DNA of 64,000 bases. It comes from Nitrospirillum amazonense. Its GTDB lineage: Bacteria > Pseudomonadota > Alphaproteobacteria > Azospirillales > Azospirillaceae. Of this stretch, positions 38,587-45,876 are shown piece after piece (within the stretch, counting starts at the first letter, position 1; each line of letters opens with the position of its first letter). A program made the position numbers and the translations under genes. Below the pieces are notes generated by a model. It did not search any database, was not told where the DNA came from, and saw only the letters and a list, made by a program, of their open reading frames with translations. The stretch covers positions 263,559-327,558 of the forward strand of contig NZ_VITV01000004.1 in assembly GCF_007828035.1 (NCBI RefSeq). Reading direction: 5' to 3'.

Positions 38587-39006
38587 TCAGAAGGGCTTGC
38601 CGATCACCAGGACCAGGATGCCCACCACCGCCAGCACGATCAGGGCGGGCATGAAACGGCCCAGGGCGGTGCGGCGGCGCCCCTCCCCGGCCGCCAGGCG
38701 GCGCAGGGCGCCGGCCTGGGCGCCGTGCAGGCCCGACAGCGCCGTGACCAGCGCCAGCTTGGCCCACAGCCAGCCGGCGGAGGGCAGCCAGCCGCCCTGG
38801 ACCGCCAGGGTCAGGCCCAGGCCCCAAACCAGCAGGATGGCCGGTCCCGTCACCCAACGATGCCAGGCCCGCGCCGCGCGCCAGAAGGCGGGCGACAGGG
38901 CATCGGCGCTGGGCACGAAGGCCAGCAGCAGGGCCGCCGCCAGCAGGCCCGCCACGAAGGTGACGGCCGCGGCGGCGTGCAGCGATTCCAGCCAGAGGTA
39001 GGGCAT
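38587..39006 (-). CDS. CopD/HemJ-like membrane protein
   Basis: 139 residues, four transmembrane helices. Conserved His in WLESLHAAAAVTFVAGLLAA, and WAKLALVTALSGLHGAQAG resembles the Trp-x-Lys...His helix of CopD/HemJ-superfamily proteins. These carry haem- or copper-ligand histidines. HemJ would be protoporphyrinogen oxidase, CopD a copper-uptake protein; the sequence is too divergent to choose. Isolated gene, 167 bp before zntB-like. Confidence 0.55.
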   Translation of the reverse strand: MPYLWLESLHAAAAVTFVAGLLAAALLLAFVPSADALSPAFWRAARAWHRWVTGPAILLVWGLGLTLAVQGGWLPSAGWLWAKLALVTALSGLHGAQAGALRRLAAGEGRRRTALGRFMPALIVLAVVGILVLVIGKPF

Positions 39007-39090
39007 GGGTCCGGGTTCCCGATCTTAAGTCCGCCCCCTTGATACACCAGCCGCCAGCCTGCCGGATGGGGCCAATTTGACCAAGCGGAA

Positions 39091-39114
39091 CGGCCCCGGA
39101 TCGCTCCGGGGCCG
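39091..39114 (-). terminator. Hairpin after SDR gene
   Basis: Perfect 10-bp stem CGGCCCCGGA / TCCGGGGCCG with loop TCGC, 25 nt beyond the SDR stop on the minus strand. Only a weak T content follows (TTCCGCTTGG). Confidence 0.6.
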
Positions 39115-39138
39115 CCAACCGCATCATCTTGCGACGTC

Positions 39139-39894
39139 TTAAACCTGGGCCAGGCCGCCGTCGGCGAACAGTTCGGCGCCGGCGACAAAGCTGCTGTCGC
39201 TGGAGGCCAGGAACAGGGCGGCCTTGGCGATCTCCTCCACCTCGCCCACGCGGCCCAGGGGCACCTGGCTGGCCATGTAATCCAGCAGGCCCTGCTGCTG
39301 GGCGGCGTCCGGGCCGGCCAGTTCCACCAGGCCCGGCGTGCGGATGGGGCCGGGGCTCAGCACGTTGACGCGGATGCCGCGTTCCTTCAGGTCCAGGGTC
39401 CAGCTGCGGGCCAAGTTGCGCACCGCCGCCTTGCTGGCGCTGTAGACGCTGAAGGCCGGCGTGCCGGTGCTGCCGGCGGTGGAACCGGTCAGGATGACCG
39501 AGGCGCCGTCCACCAGCAGGGGCAGGGCCTTCTGCACCGTGAACACCACGGCCTTCACGTTGCGGCCGAAGATGTCGTCGTAGTGTTCCTCGGTGATCTG
39601 GCCCAGGGGCAGCATGGTGCCGCCACCGGCGTTGGCGAACAGCACGTCGATGCGGCCGGCCTGGGCCTTCACCTGTTCATAGAGGCGGTTCAGGTCTTCC
39701 GCCTTAGCGCTGTCGGCCTGGACGCCGGTGGCGTTGGGGCCGATGGCCGCCACCGCCGCCTGCAGTTCCGGGGCGCGGCGGCCGGTGATGAACACCCGGG
39801 CGCCTTCGGCGGCGAAGGCCTTGGCGGTGGCGAGGCCGATGCCGCTGGTGCCACCGGTGACGACCGCGACCTTGCCTTCGAGTTTGCGAGCCAT
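39139..39894 (-). CDS. Short-chain dehydrogenase/reductase (glucose/ribitol-type)
   Basis: 251 residues from ATG 39894. [29 protein letters not shown], catalytic Ser in [15 protein letters not shown], and [12 protein letters not shown]; ends FADGGLAQV as in 250-residue classical SDRs. Substrate unknown. Divergent from a LysR gene with a palindromic site between them. Confidence 0.92.
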   Translation of the reverse strand: MARKLEGKVAVVTGGTSGIGLATAKAFAAEGARVFITGRRAPELQAAVAAIGPNATGVQADSAKAEDLNRLYEQVKAQAGRIDVLFANAGGGTMLPLGQITEEHYDDIFGRNVKAVVFTVQKALPLLVDGASVILTGSTAGSTGTPAFSVYSASKAAVRNLARSWTLDLKERGIRVNVLSPGPIRTPGLVELAGPDAAQQQGLLDYMASQVPLGRVGEVEEIAKAALFLASSDSSFVAGAELFADGGLAQV

Positions 39895-39986
39895 TTTATC
39901 TTTCCTTTCAGTGCCTTGGTTTGTGCCGCCCGTCTCTGTCCGTGGTGGGCGGCGGCTGATGGACAAAAGATGTCGCCAAACCCGAA

Positions 39987-40001
39987 TTTCTAAAATAGAA
40001 A
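39987..40001. promoter_or_regulatory. LysR-type binding site
   Basis: TTTCTA-AAA-TAGAAA is a perfect inverted repeat fitting the T-N11-A LysR consensus, in the divergent SDR-LysR region 33 bp before the LysR start. Confidence 0.6.
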
Positions 40002-40033
40002 GGATTGAAAATTATCGTTGCAGGTTTGATGCG

Positions 40034-40951
40034 ATGACCAAGGTGCCGGATTTTGAAGGCCTCGCCATGTTCGCCAAGGTGGCGGAGGAACGGTCCTACG
40101 CCGCCGCCGCCCGGGCCATGGGCGTGTCGGTCGCCACCGTGTCGCGCGGCGTCAGCCGACTGGAGGACAGGCTGGGTGCCCGCCTGTTCAACCGCACCTC
40201 GCGCCGCCTGGCCCTGACCGACGTGGGCGCCGCCCTGGCCGCCCGGGCGTCCCAGCTGTATGCCGAGGCCGAGGCGGTGGAGGACGCGGCGCGGGAGCTG
40301 TCCAGCCGGCCGCGCGGCACCATCCGCCTGGCCGTGCCCATGTCCTTCGGCGTGCGCTGGGTGGCGCCGCTGTTGCCGGCCTTCCTGCGCGCCTATCCCG
40401 AGATCACCGTCGATTTGCACCTGAGCGACGCCACGGTGGACCTGATCGGCGAGGGCTTCGACGCCGCCCTGCGCATCGCCGTGCTGACCGACAGTTCTCT
40501 GGTGGCGCGCCAGCTTTGCCCCATCGCCCGGCACATCGTGGCCGCCCCGGCCTACATCGCCCGCTACGGCCGCCCCCGGCATCCGGGCGAACTGGCGGCC
40601 CATCACTGCCTAGGCTACGCCTACCGCGCCCGCCAGGACGTCTGGCGCTTGATCAACACCGATGGGGAGGAGGTGGCCGTGACGCCCACCGGCCCCTTGC
40701 GCGTCACCAATGGGGAAGCGCTGCTGCCCACCGTGCTGGACGGCCTGGCCATCGCCGAGTTGCCGGAGTTCCTGGCGGCTGAATACCTGGCCGACGGCCG
40801 GCTGGTGGATCTGTTGGACGGCTGGTCGATGCCCCTGGGCGGGCTGTACCTGGTGACCCCCACTACCCGCGCCCGCCCCGCCAAGGTGGAGGCGCTGGCG
40901 GATTTTTTCATCAAGCACATGGCCCGCCCCGCGTGGCGCCAGCCGCGATAG
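40034..40951 (+). CDS. LysR-family transcriptional regulator
   Basis: 305 residues from ATG 40034. DNA-binding part FAKVAEERSYAAAARAMG and ATVSRGVSRLEDRLGARLF; the C-terminal domain contains LSDATVDLIGEGFDAALRI, typical of the large DsdC/AaeR-like branch that controls divergent oxidoreductases. The last codons (WRQPR) fall inside the first unit of a 29-bp tandem repeat, so the natural C-terminus may have been altered. Confidence 0.92.
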   Translation: MTKVPDFEGLAMFAKVAEERSYAAAARAMGVSVATVSRGVSRLEDRLGARLFNRTSRRLALTDVGAALAARASQLYAEAEAVEDAARELSSRPRGTIRLAVPMSFGVRWVAPLLPAFLRAYPEITVDLHLSDATVDLIGEGFDAALRIAVLTDSSLVARQLCPIARHIVAAPAYIARYGRPRHPGELAAHHCLGYAYRARQDVWRLINTDGEEVAVTPTGPLRVTNGEALLPTVLDGLAIAELPEFLAAEYLADGRLVDLLDGWSMPLGGLYLVTPTTRARPAKVEALADFFIKHMARPAWRQPR

Positions 40952-41017
40952 GAATCCCCGCCTGCCGCCAGCCGCGAAAGGAACCCCCGCGTGGCGCCAG
41001 CCGCGAGAGGAACCCAA
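40931..41017. repeat. 29-bp tandem repeat, three units
   Basis: Units 40931-40959, 40960-40988 and 40989-41017 share the core GCCAGCCGCGAnAGGAA with few changes. The first unit encodes the LysR C-terminus and stop. Downstream, CCCGGGGTT also appears twice (41028-41053). Confidence 0.85.
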
Positions 41018-41073
41018 GCCACTGCCCGGGGTTCACACCCGGGGTTTACAGCGGCAACCGCGGGAGACGAGAC

Positions 41074-41628
41074 ATGACCGAGAAAGCGGAGTTTCCAGTG
41101 TCCAAGGTGCGCCGCTATCTGGAACCGGGCCCCATCGTGCTGCTGTCCAGCGCCCATCGGGGGCAGCGGGACATCATGGCGTTGGGCTGGCATACGATGA
41201 TGGAGTTCACGCCGGCATTGGTGGGCTGCGTCATCGCCGCCGGCAACCACAGCTTCGAGCTGGTGCGGAGCAGTGGCGAATGCGTGCTGAACCTGCCCAC
41301 CGCCGCCATGATCGACACCGTGGTGGGCATCGGCAACACCAGCGGGACGGAGGTCGACAAGTTCGAGCATTTCGGCCTGACGGCAGCCCGGGGGGTGAAT
41401 GTGGACGCCCCGCTGATTCGCGACTGTCCCGTCAACCTGGAGTGCCGGCTGGCCGACGCCAGCCTGGTGGAGCGCTACAACTTCTTCATTTTCCAGGTGA
41501 TGAAGGCCCACGCGGTGCCGCAGCCGGAACACCATGAGACCCTGCACTACACCGGCGACGGCGTGTTCATGGTGGCAGGCGGGACCGTCAGCCGCCGCGA
41601 CCAGTTCCGGCCTGAACTGTTGGACTGA
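41074..41628 (+). CDS. Flavin-reductase-like FMN-binding protein
   Basis: 184 residues from ATG 41074. Split-barrel flavin-reductase domain: PGPIVLLSSAHRGQRDIMALGW, PALVGCVIAAGNHSFELVR, ECVLNLPTA, and FEHFGLTAARGVNVDAPLI. Reduces FMN/FAD with NAD(P)H or acts as an FMN-binding oxidoreductase. Lies after the LysR gene and tandem repeats; it may belong to the same regulon as the SDR. Confidence 0.85.
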   Translation: MTEKAEFPVSKVRRYLEPGPIVLLSSAHRGQRDIMALGWHTMMEFTPALVGCVIAAGNHSFELVRSSGECVLNLPTAAMIDTVVGIGNTSGTEVDKFEHFGLTAARGVNVDAPLIRDCPVNLECRLADASLVERYNFFIFQVMKAHAVPQPEHHETLHYTGDGVFMVAGGTVSRRDQFRPELLD

Positions 41629-41713
41629 TACCTGCCGTCGCAAAGTCGCTCTACAGCCGGGGCGCGTCCGGCATTAGGGTCGCCCTCCCAAGGATGATGA
41701 CCCGGCACGTTTC

Positions 41714-42610
41714 ATGTCGCCCCGCCTGTACCTGACCTTTCCCTTGCTGGCCGTGCTGATCTGGACCGGCAACAATCTGGTGACCAAGGCGTCGGCCGGG
41801 GCCATCCCGCCCAGCGTCATCGCTTTCGACCGCTGGCTGCTGGCCTTCGCGCTGCTGACGCCGTTCTGCCTGCGCGGGGCCTGGGCGCGGCGGTCCGTCA
41901 TCCGCCAGCACCTTCCCCAGATCGCCATCCTGGGTCTGCTGGGCATGGCCTTGTATCAGGGGTTGGCCTACTACGCCGCGGCCAGTACCAGCGCCACCAA
42001 CATCGGCATCTTCGTGGCCCTGGTGCCGCTGCTGACGCTTGGCCTCAGCAGTGTCTGGCTGCGGCAGAAGCACGGGCCCCTGGCCCTGGTGGGCGGGGTG
42101 GTGTCGCTCGCCGGCATCCTGTTCGTGCTGGGCCAGGGCGATTACGGCCGCCTGCTGTCGCATGGCGTGGGCCGGGGCGACGCCTTCATGCTGGGTGCCT
42201 GCGTCGCCTATGCCGGCTATGGTGTCTGCCTGAAGCGCTGGCCCCTGCCGCTGCCGGTATGGACGGCGCTGTACGTCCAGGTGGCGGCGGCGCTGGTCTT
42301 CCTGCTGCCGGGTTACCTGCTGGCGCCGCCGGCACCGGTCACGGCGGCCAACGCGGCGCTGGTCCTGTACGCCGGCATTCCGGCCTCCATCGTGGCGCCG
42401 GTGTTCTGGATGCAGGGGGTGAAGCACCTGGGACCGGGCCGCACCGCCATCTTCATGAACCTGCTGCCCATCACCACCGCCGTGCTGGCGGCCCTGCTGC
42501 TGGGCGAGGTGCTGCACCCCTATCATCTGGTGGGCGGCGGCCTGGTGGTGTTGGGCATCGTGCTGGCGCAACGCCCCACCCGCCCGCGACCGGCCGCCAC
42601 TCAGCCCTGA
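41714..42610 (+). CDS. EamA-family (DMT) transporter
   Basis: 298 residues with ten predicted transmembrane helices in two EamA repeats. LIWTGNNLVTKASAG and FDRWLLAFALLTPF in the first, VFWMQGVKHLGPGRTAIFMNLLPI in the second. Likely exports an amino acid or other small metabolite. It ends 6 nt before the convergent oxidoreductase gene. Confidence 0.9.
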   Translation: MSPRLYLTFPLLAVLIWTGNNLVTKASAGAIPPSVIAFDRWLLAFALLTPFCLRGAWARRSVIRQHLPQIAILGLLGMALYQGLAYYAAASTSATNIGIFVALVPLLTLGLSSVWLRQKHGPLALVGGVVSLAGILFVLGQGDYGRLLSHGVGRGDAFMLGACVAYAGYGVCLKRWPLPLPVWTALYVQVAAALVFLLPGYLLAPPAPVTAANAALVLYAGIPASIVAPVFWMQGVKHLGPGRTAIFMNLLPITTAVLAALLLGEVLHPYHLVGGGLVVLGIVLAQRPTRPRPAATQP

Positions 42611-42616
42611 ACGGCC

Positions 42617-43486
42617 TCATCCCCCCGTGTAGAGGCGGATGAGGGCGGAGACGTTCTCGGCGCCATGGCCGGCCTCCCGCGCGCGTTCCAGCACCCCCAG
42701 TGCAACGTCAGCGACGGGGGTGTCGGCCTTCAGCGCATCCGCTGCCTGCGTGGCATAGCGGAAGTCCTTGGCCATCAGATCCACGGGGAAACGCACGGCG
42801 AAGTCCCCGGCCTGCATCAGGCGGGCATAGCCAGCGGCGGCCGGGCTGGCCACCGGCAGGGTGGTCAGGACATCCAGGGCGGCGGCACCGTCGAAGCCGG
42901 CCTTGGCGAGGAAACCCATCATCTCCGCCCAGGCGGCCAGCTGGATACCCAGCAGGCCGTTCACCGCCAGCTTCATCGCCGCCCCCCGGCCCACCGGGCC
43001 GACGTGGCGGACGGCCGCCGCAAGGGGCGCCAGCACCGGCTGCGCCCGGTCGAAGGCCTCACGCCCGCCCCCAGCCAGGACGATCAGCTTGCCATCCTGC
43101 GCCTGGGGCAGGCTGCCCACCACCGGCGCCTCCAGGAAGCCCGCCCCGGTGGCGGTCACCGCCGCCGCCAGCTGGGTGGCCCAGGCGGGGGAGACGGTGC
43201 TGCACTCGATGGCGACAGCGTCCTTGCCTAGGCCCCCCAGGGCGCCGGTCGTGTCATCCAGCCACACAGCCCGGGACGCCGTGTCATCGGCCACCATGGT
43301 GATGACGAAGTCCGCCCCCGCCGCGGCTGCGCGCGGATTGGCGGCAGCGGTGGCGCCGAGCGCTGTCAGGTCCGCCGTCGCGGCGGGCGAGCGGTTCCAC
43401 ACCGTGACGGCGTGACCCGCCCTGACCAGGTTCGCGGCCATGCGGGCGCCCATGGCGCCCAGGCCCAGGAATGCGACCTTGCTCAT
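42617..43486 (-). CDS. NAD(P)-dependent beta-hydroxyacid dehydrogenase family protein
   Basis: 289 residues from ATG 43486. Rossmann start MSKVAFLGLGAMGARMAANL, substrate loop EAPVVGSLPQAQDGKL, catalytic lysine in GRGAAMKLAVNGLLG, and KDFRYATQAADAL near the end: the 3-hydroxyisobutyrate/6-phosphogluconate-like (NAD_binding_2, NAD_binding_11) family. Substrate not fixed. The SDR gene lies 26 nt upstream on the same strand, so they form an operon. Confidence 0.9.
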   Translation of the reverse strand: MSKVAFLGLGAMGARMAANLVRAGHAVTVWNRSPAATADLTALGATAAANPRAAAAGADFVITMVADDTASRAVWLDDTTGALGGLGKDAVAIECSTVSPAWATQLAAAVTATGAGFLEAPVVGSLPQAQDGKLIVLAGGGREAFDRAQPVLAPLAAAVRHVGPVGRGAAMKLAVNGLLGIQLAAWAEMMGFLAKAGFDGAAALDVLTTLPVASPAAAGYARLMQAGDFAVRFPVDLMAKDFRYATQAADALKADTPVADVALGVLERAREAGHGAENVSALIRLYTGG

Positions 43487-43512
43487 GTTTTCAATGCTCC
43501 TTGAAGGGCGGC

Positions 43513-44211
43513 TCACCAGGGAACCGTCGCGCCCGTGTAATCCAGATACTGCAGGCCAGGCTTTCCAGCCTGGGCGGTCACCACATCGACCACGCGGGGA
43601 ATGCTTTCCGACACATCCAGGCTGGCGGCCGGCCCGCCCATGTCGGTGCGCACCCACCCGGGGGCGATGACCAGCAGGGTACGGCCGTGCGCCGGCTGCC
43701 GGGCGGCGTAGGAGCGCATGAGGGTGTTCAGCGCCGCCTTGCTGGCGCGATAGACCTCCCACCCGCCGCTGAGGTTGTTGGCCACGCTGCCCAGGCCGGA
43801 GGACATGACGGCGATGGTGCCCTTGGGCGTCACCAGCTGGCCCAGCACCTCGACACAGCGCATGGGCGCCAGGGCGTTGGTCACCTGGATGCGGACGAAT
43901 TCCTCGGTCGACACCCCGCCGATGGTCTCTTCCGGGTTGTTGGTGACACCGGCGTTGACGAACAGCACGTCGACCCGGCTGCCTTCGAGGCGCCGGCGCA
44001 GGGCTGCGATCTGGTCGGCATGGACGATGTCCACCGTTTCCACCGTCAGGCGGCCCTGCGCCTCGCCGGCCAGTTCATGCAGGGGCCCCGGCTCGGCACC
44101 GGGACGGACGGTGGCGATAACCTGCCAGCCGCGGGTCAGATACTCCTGGGCCAAGGCCAGGCCCAGGCCACGGGAGGCGCCAACGATGAAGGCGGTGGGG
44201 GAAGCGGACAT
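43513..44211 (-). CDS. Short-chain dehydrogenase (C-factor/YciK-like)
   Basis: 232 residues. VGASRGLGLALAQEYLTRG, NAGVTNNPEE, VMSSGLGSVANN, YRASKAAL and IAPGWVRTDMGG resemble the CsgA/C-factor group of atypical SDRs. First gene of a two-gene minus-strand operon with the beta-hydroxyacid dehydrogenase. Confidence 0.88.
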   Translation of the reverse strand: MSASPTAFIVGASRGLGLALAQEYLTRGWQVIATVRPGAEPGPLHELAGEAQGRLTVETVDIVHADQIAALRRRLEGSRVDVLFVNAGVTNNPEETIGGVSTEEFVRIQVTNALAPMRCVEVLGQLVTPKGTIAVMSSGLGSVANNLSGGWEVYRASKAALNTLMRSYAARQPAHGRTLLVIAPGWVRTDMGGPAASLDVSESIPRVVDVVTAQAGKPGLQYLDYTGATVPW

Positions 44212-44426
44212 GGGAGGGGACCCTTTCTGCTAGGGGCGCCGGCCGCCCCGGTGCACGCCGGGATCGGGCCATGAGGAAGAGGAGACGCCTGATATGGGGC
44301 GGCCCCGGCGAAAGTCAGGGGGCGAAAGTCTCCGGGGGCCTGGGAATAAGCATGCCGCAGCGCGCCCGACGCGCGCGATTGACGATGAGTCATCAGGCGG
44401 CTGACCCGTCGTCATAGCCACCAGGC

Positions 44427-44478
44427 TTGACCTCATTTTACCCGGGTATTATATCTCCCGCCAGGATATCACCCGGGT
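44427..44478 (+). promoter_or_regulatory. Promoter with two ACCCGGGT palindromes
   Basis: TTGACC (44427-44432) and TATATC (44450-44455) with a 17-bp spacer. The perfect palindrome ACCCGGGT lies between them (44440-44447) and again at 44471-44478, 31 bp (three helical turns) apart. The placement suggests a dimeric repressor controlling the GIY-YIG gene. Confidence 0.65.
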
Positions 44479-44494
44479 GAAACAGGATCGCGCC

Positions 44495-44833
44495 ATGCAG
44501 AGCCAGGACAGGAAGACGGCCATCGCCGACTACAAGAAGCGAGAGGATGAGCCCGGCATCTACGCCCTGCGCTGCGCCGCCCTGCCGGACACCGTGTGGG
44601 TGGGGCCGACGCCGACCCTGGACACCATCCGGAACCGGCTGTGGTTCAGCCTGCGCCACGGCGGCCACACCCACCGGGGCCTGCAAGCCGCCTGGAACAC
44701 CCACGGGGCCGACGCCTTCACCTTCGAGGTGCTGGAACGGCTGGAGCCGGAGGAAAGCCCCTATCTCGCCCGCGCCCAACTGAAGGACCGCGCCGCCCAC
44801 TGGCGGGCGGCGCTGAAGGCGGAAGGGATTTGA
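44495..44833 (+). CDS. GIY-YIG nuclease-family protein
   Basis: 112 residues from ATG 44495; a GTG at 44477 lies inside the second palindrome and is less likely. GIY in EPGIYALRC and the second motif as WVG (DTVWVGPTPTLDTI), with Arg in IRNRLWFSLRHGG. The conserved C-terminal Glu/Asn is replaced by a helix-rich tail, so catalysis is uncertain. Similar single-domain proteins are common in alphaproteobacteria with unknown role. Upstream are a strong promoter and paired operators. Confidence 0.75.
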   Translation: MQSQDRKTAIADYKKREDEPGIYALRCAALPDTVWVGPTPTLDTIRNRLWFSLRHGGHTHRGLQAAWNTHGADAFTFEVLERLEPEESPYLARAQLKDRAAHWRAALKAEGI

Positions 44834-44841
44834 TCCACGCC

Positions 44842-44867
44842 GCATTTGATCTCAACCGATCAAATGC
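44842..44867 (+). terminator. Hairpin after GIY-YIG gene
   Basis: Perfect 9-bp stem GCATTTGAT / ATCAAATGC with an 8-nt loop, starting 9 nt after the stop and abutting IHR copy G. No T-tract. Confidence 0.55.
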
Positions 44868-44993
44868 CCTTCAAACGCCGGGCGCCGATATCCATCGGCT
44901 TGGCTTATCCTCGCCTTTCAGTCCGCTAACGCTTCCCAAAAGGCTCCGGCGGCCGCAGTCGCGGCCTACGGCATGAGCGGAAGCTCATGCCGT
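44868..44993 (+). repeat. IHR repeat copy G (full, four hairpins)
   Basis: CCTTCAAACGCCGG, hairpin i GCCGAT-ATCC-ATCGGC, hairpin ii arms GCCTTT/AAAGGC around CAGTCCGCTAACGCTTCCC, hairpin iii GGCCGC-AGTC-GCGGCC, CTA, hairpin iv 11-bp arms ACGGCATGAGC/GCTCATGCCGT with a GGAA loop. Between convergent GIY-YIG and GST genes. Confidence 0.88.
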
Positions 44994-45004
44994 CAGCTTC
45001 CGCC

Positions 45005-45712
45005 TCACCCTGGCCGCTTCGGGATATCGAGGCCCCGCTGCACCGCCGGACGCGCCAAGCCGCGTTCCAGCCAAGCCGGAACGTTCTTGAGGCTGTCGTA
45101 GTCGACCAGCTCACCCGCGCCGTAGAAGCCCACCAGGTTGCGCACCCAGCCCAGGCAGGCGATGTCGGCGATGGTGTACTCCTCGCCCATGATCCAGGGG
45201 CGGTCGGCCAAGCGGCCCTCCAGCACGCCCAGCAGGCGCTTGGATTCGTCGGCGTAGCGCTTCAGGGGGCGCTTGTCCTCATAGTCCTTGCCGGCGAATT
45301 TGTGGAAGAAGCCCACCTGGCCGAACATGGGACCGATGGCCGCCATCTGGAAAAACACCCATTGCAGGGTCTCATAGCGGGCGGTCGCGCCGGCGGGCAG
45401 GAACTTGCCCGTCTTTTCCGCCAGATAGACCAGGATGGCACCGGACTCGAACAGGGCGATGGGCGTGCCCTCCGGCCCGTTGGGGTCGATGATGGCCGGG
45501 ATCTTGCCGTTGGGGTTCAGCGACAGGAATTCCGGCGTCCAGCTCTCGTTCTGCATGATGTTGACGAGATGCGGCTCGTAGGGCAGCCCGGTCTCCTCCA
45601 GCATGATGGAGACCTTCACGCCGTTGGGCGTGGGCAGCCCATAAAGCTGGATGCGGTCGGGATGCTGGGCCGGCCAGCGGCGGGTGATGGGGAAGGCGGA
45701 CAGGTCAGTCAT
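45005..45712 (-). CDS. Glutathione S-transferase family protein (YfcG/YghU-like)
   Basis: 235 residues. Thioredoxin-like N-terminal domain with LYGLPTPNGVKVSIMLEETG and NPNGKIPAIIDPNG; C-terminal helical domain containing AIGPMFGQVGFFHKFA, diagnostic of YfcG/YghU (Nu-class) proteins that have disulfide-bond reductase activity with glutathione. Probably a cytosolic thiol or detoxification enzyme. Minus strand, monocistronic. Confidence 0.92.
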   Translation of the reverse strand: MTDLSAFPITRRWPAQHPDRIQLYGLPTPNGVKVSIMLEETGLPYEPHLVNIMQNESWTPEFLSLNPNGKIPAIIDPNGPEGTPIALFESGAILVYLAEKTGKFLPAGATARYETLQWVFFQMAAIGPMFGQVGFFHKFAGKDYEDKRPLKRYADESKRLLGVLEGRLADRPWIMGEEYTIADIACLGWVRNLVGFYGAGELVDYDSLKNVPAWLERGLARPAVQRGLDIPKRPG

Positions 45713-45765
45713 CGGGGCTTCTCATCAGTCGGCTCAGGATGCGGCATTGAACCGCCAATCGGCCC

Positions 45766-45807
45766 CCGCTTCAACGCCCCCGCTTCAACGCCCTCGCTTC
45801 AACGGCC
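45766..45807. repeat. 14-bp tandem repeat, three units
   Basis: CCGCTTCAACGCCC at 45766-45779 and 45780-45793, and the variant TCGCTTCAACGGCC at 45794-45807, between the GST and GH31 genes. Confidence 0.85.
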
Positions 45808-45826
45808 GCGGTCACAACGCGAAAGA

Positions 45827-45854
45827 AAAGGGCGGCCACCCGCGACCGCCCTTT
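45827..45854 (-). terminator. Intrinsic terminator of the GH31 gene
   Basis: Stem AAAGGGCGG / CCGCCCTTT (minus strand) followed by TTTTCTTTC, 23 nt beyond the stop. Confidence 0.8.
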
Positions 45855-45876
45855 CCCATGACCTTGGATGCCGGCC

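Noticed and set aside
40931-41017. Possible CRISPR array
   Set aside because: Units are directly adjacent with no spacers and no cas genes are present; it is a plain tandem repeat.
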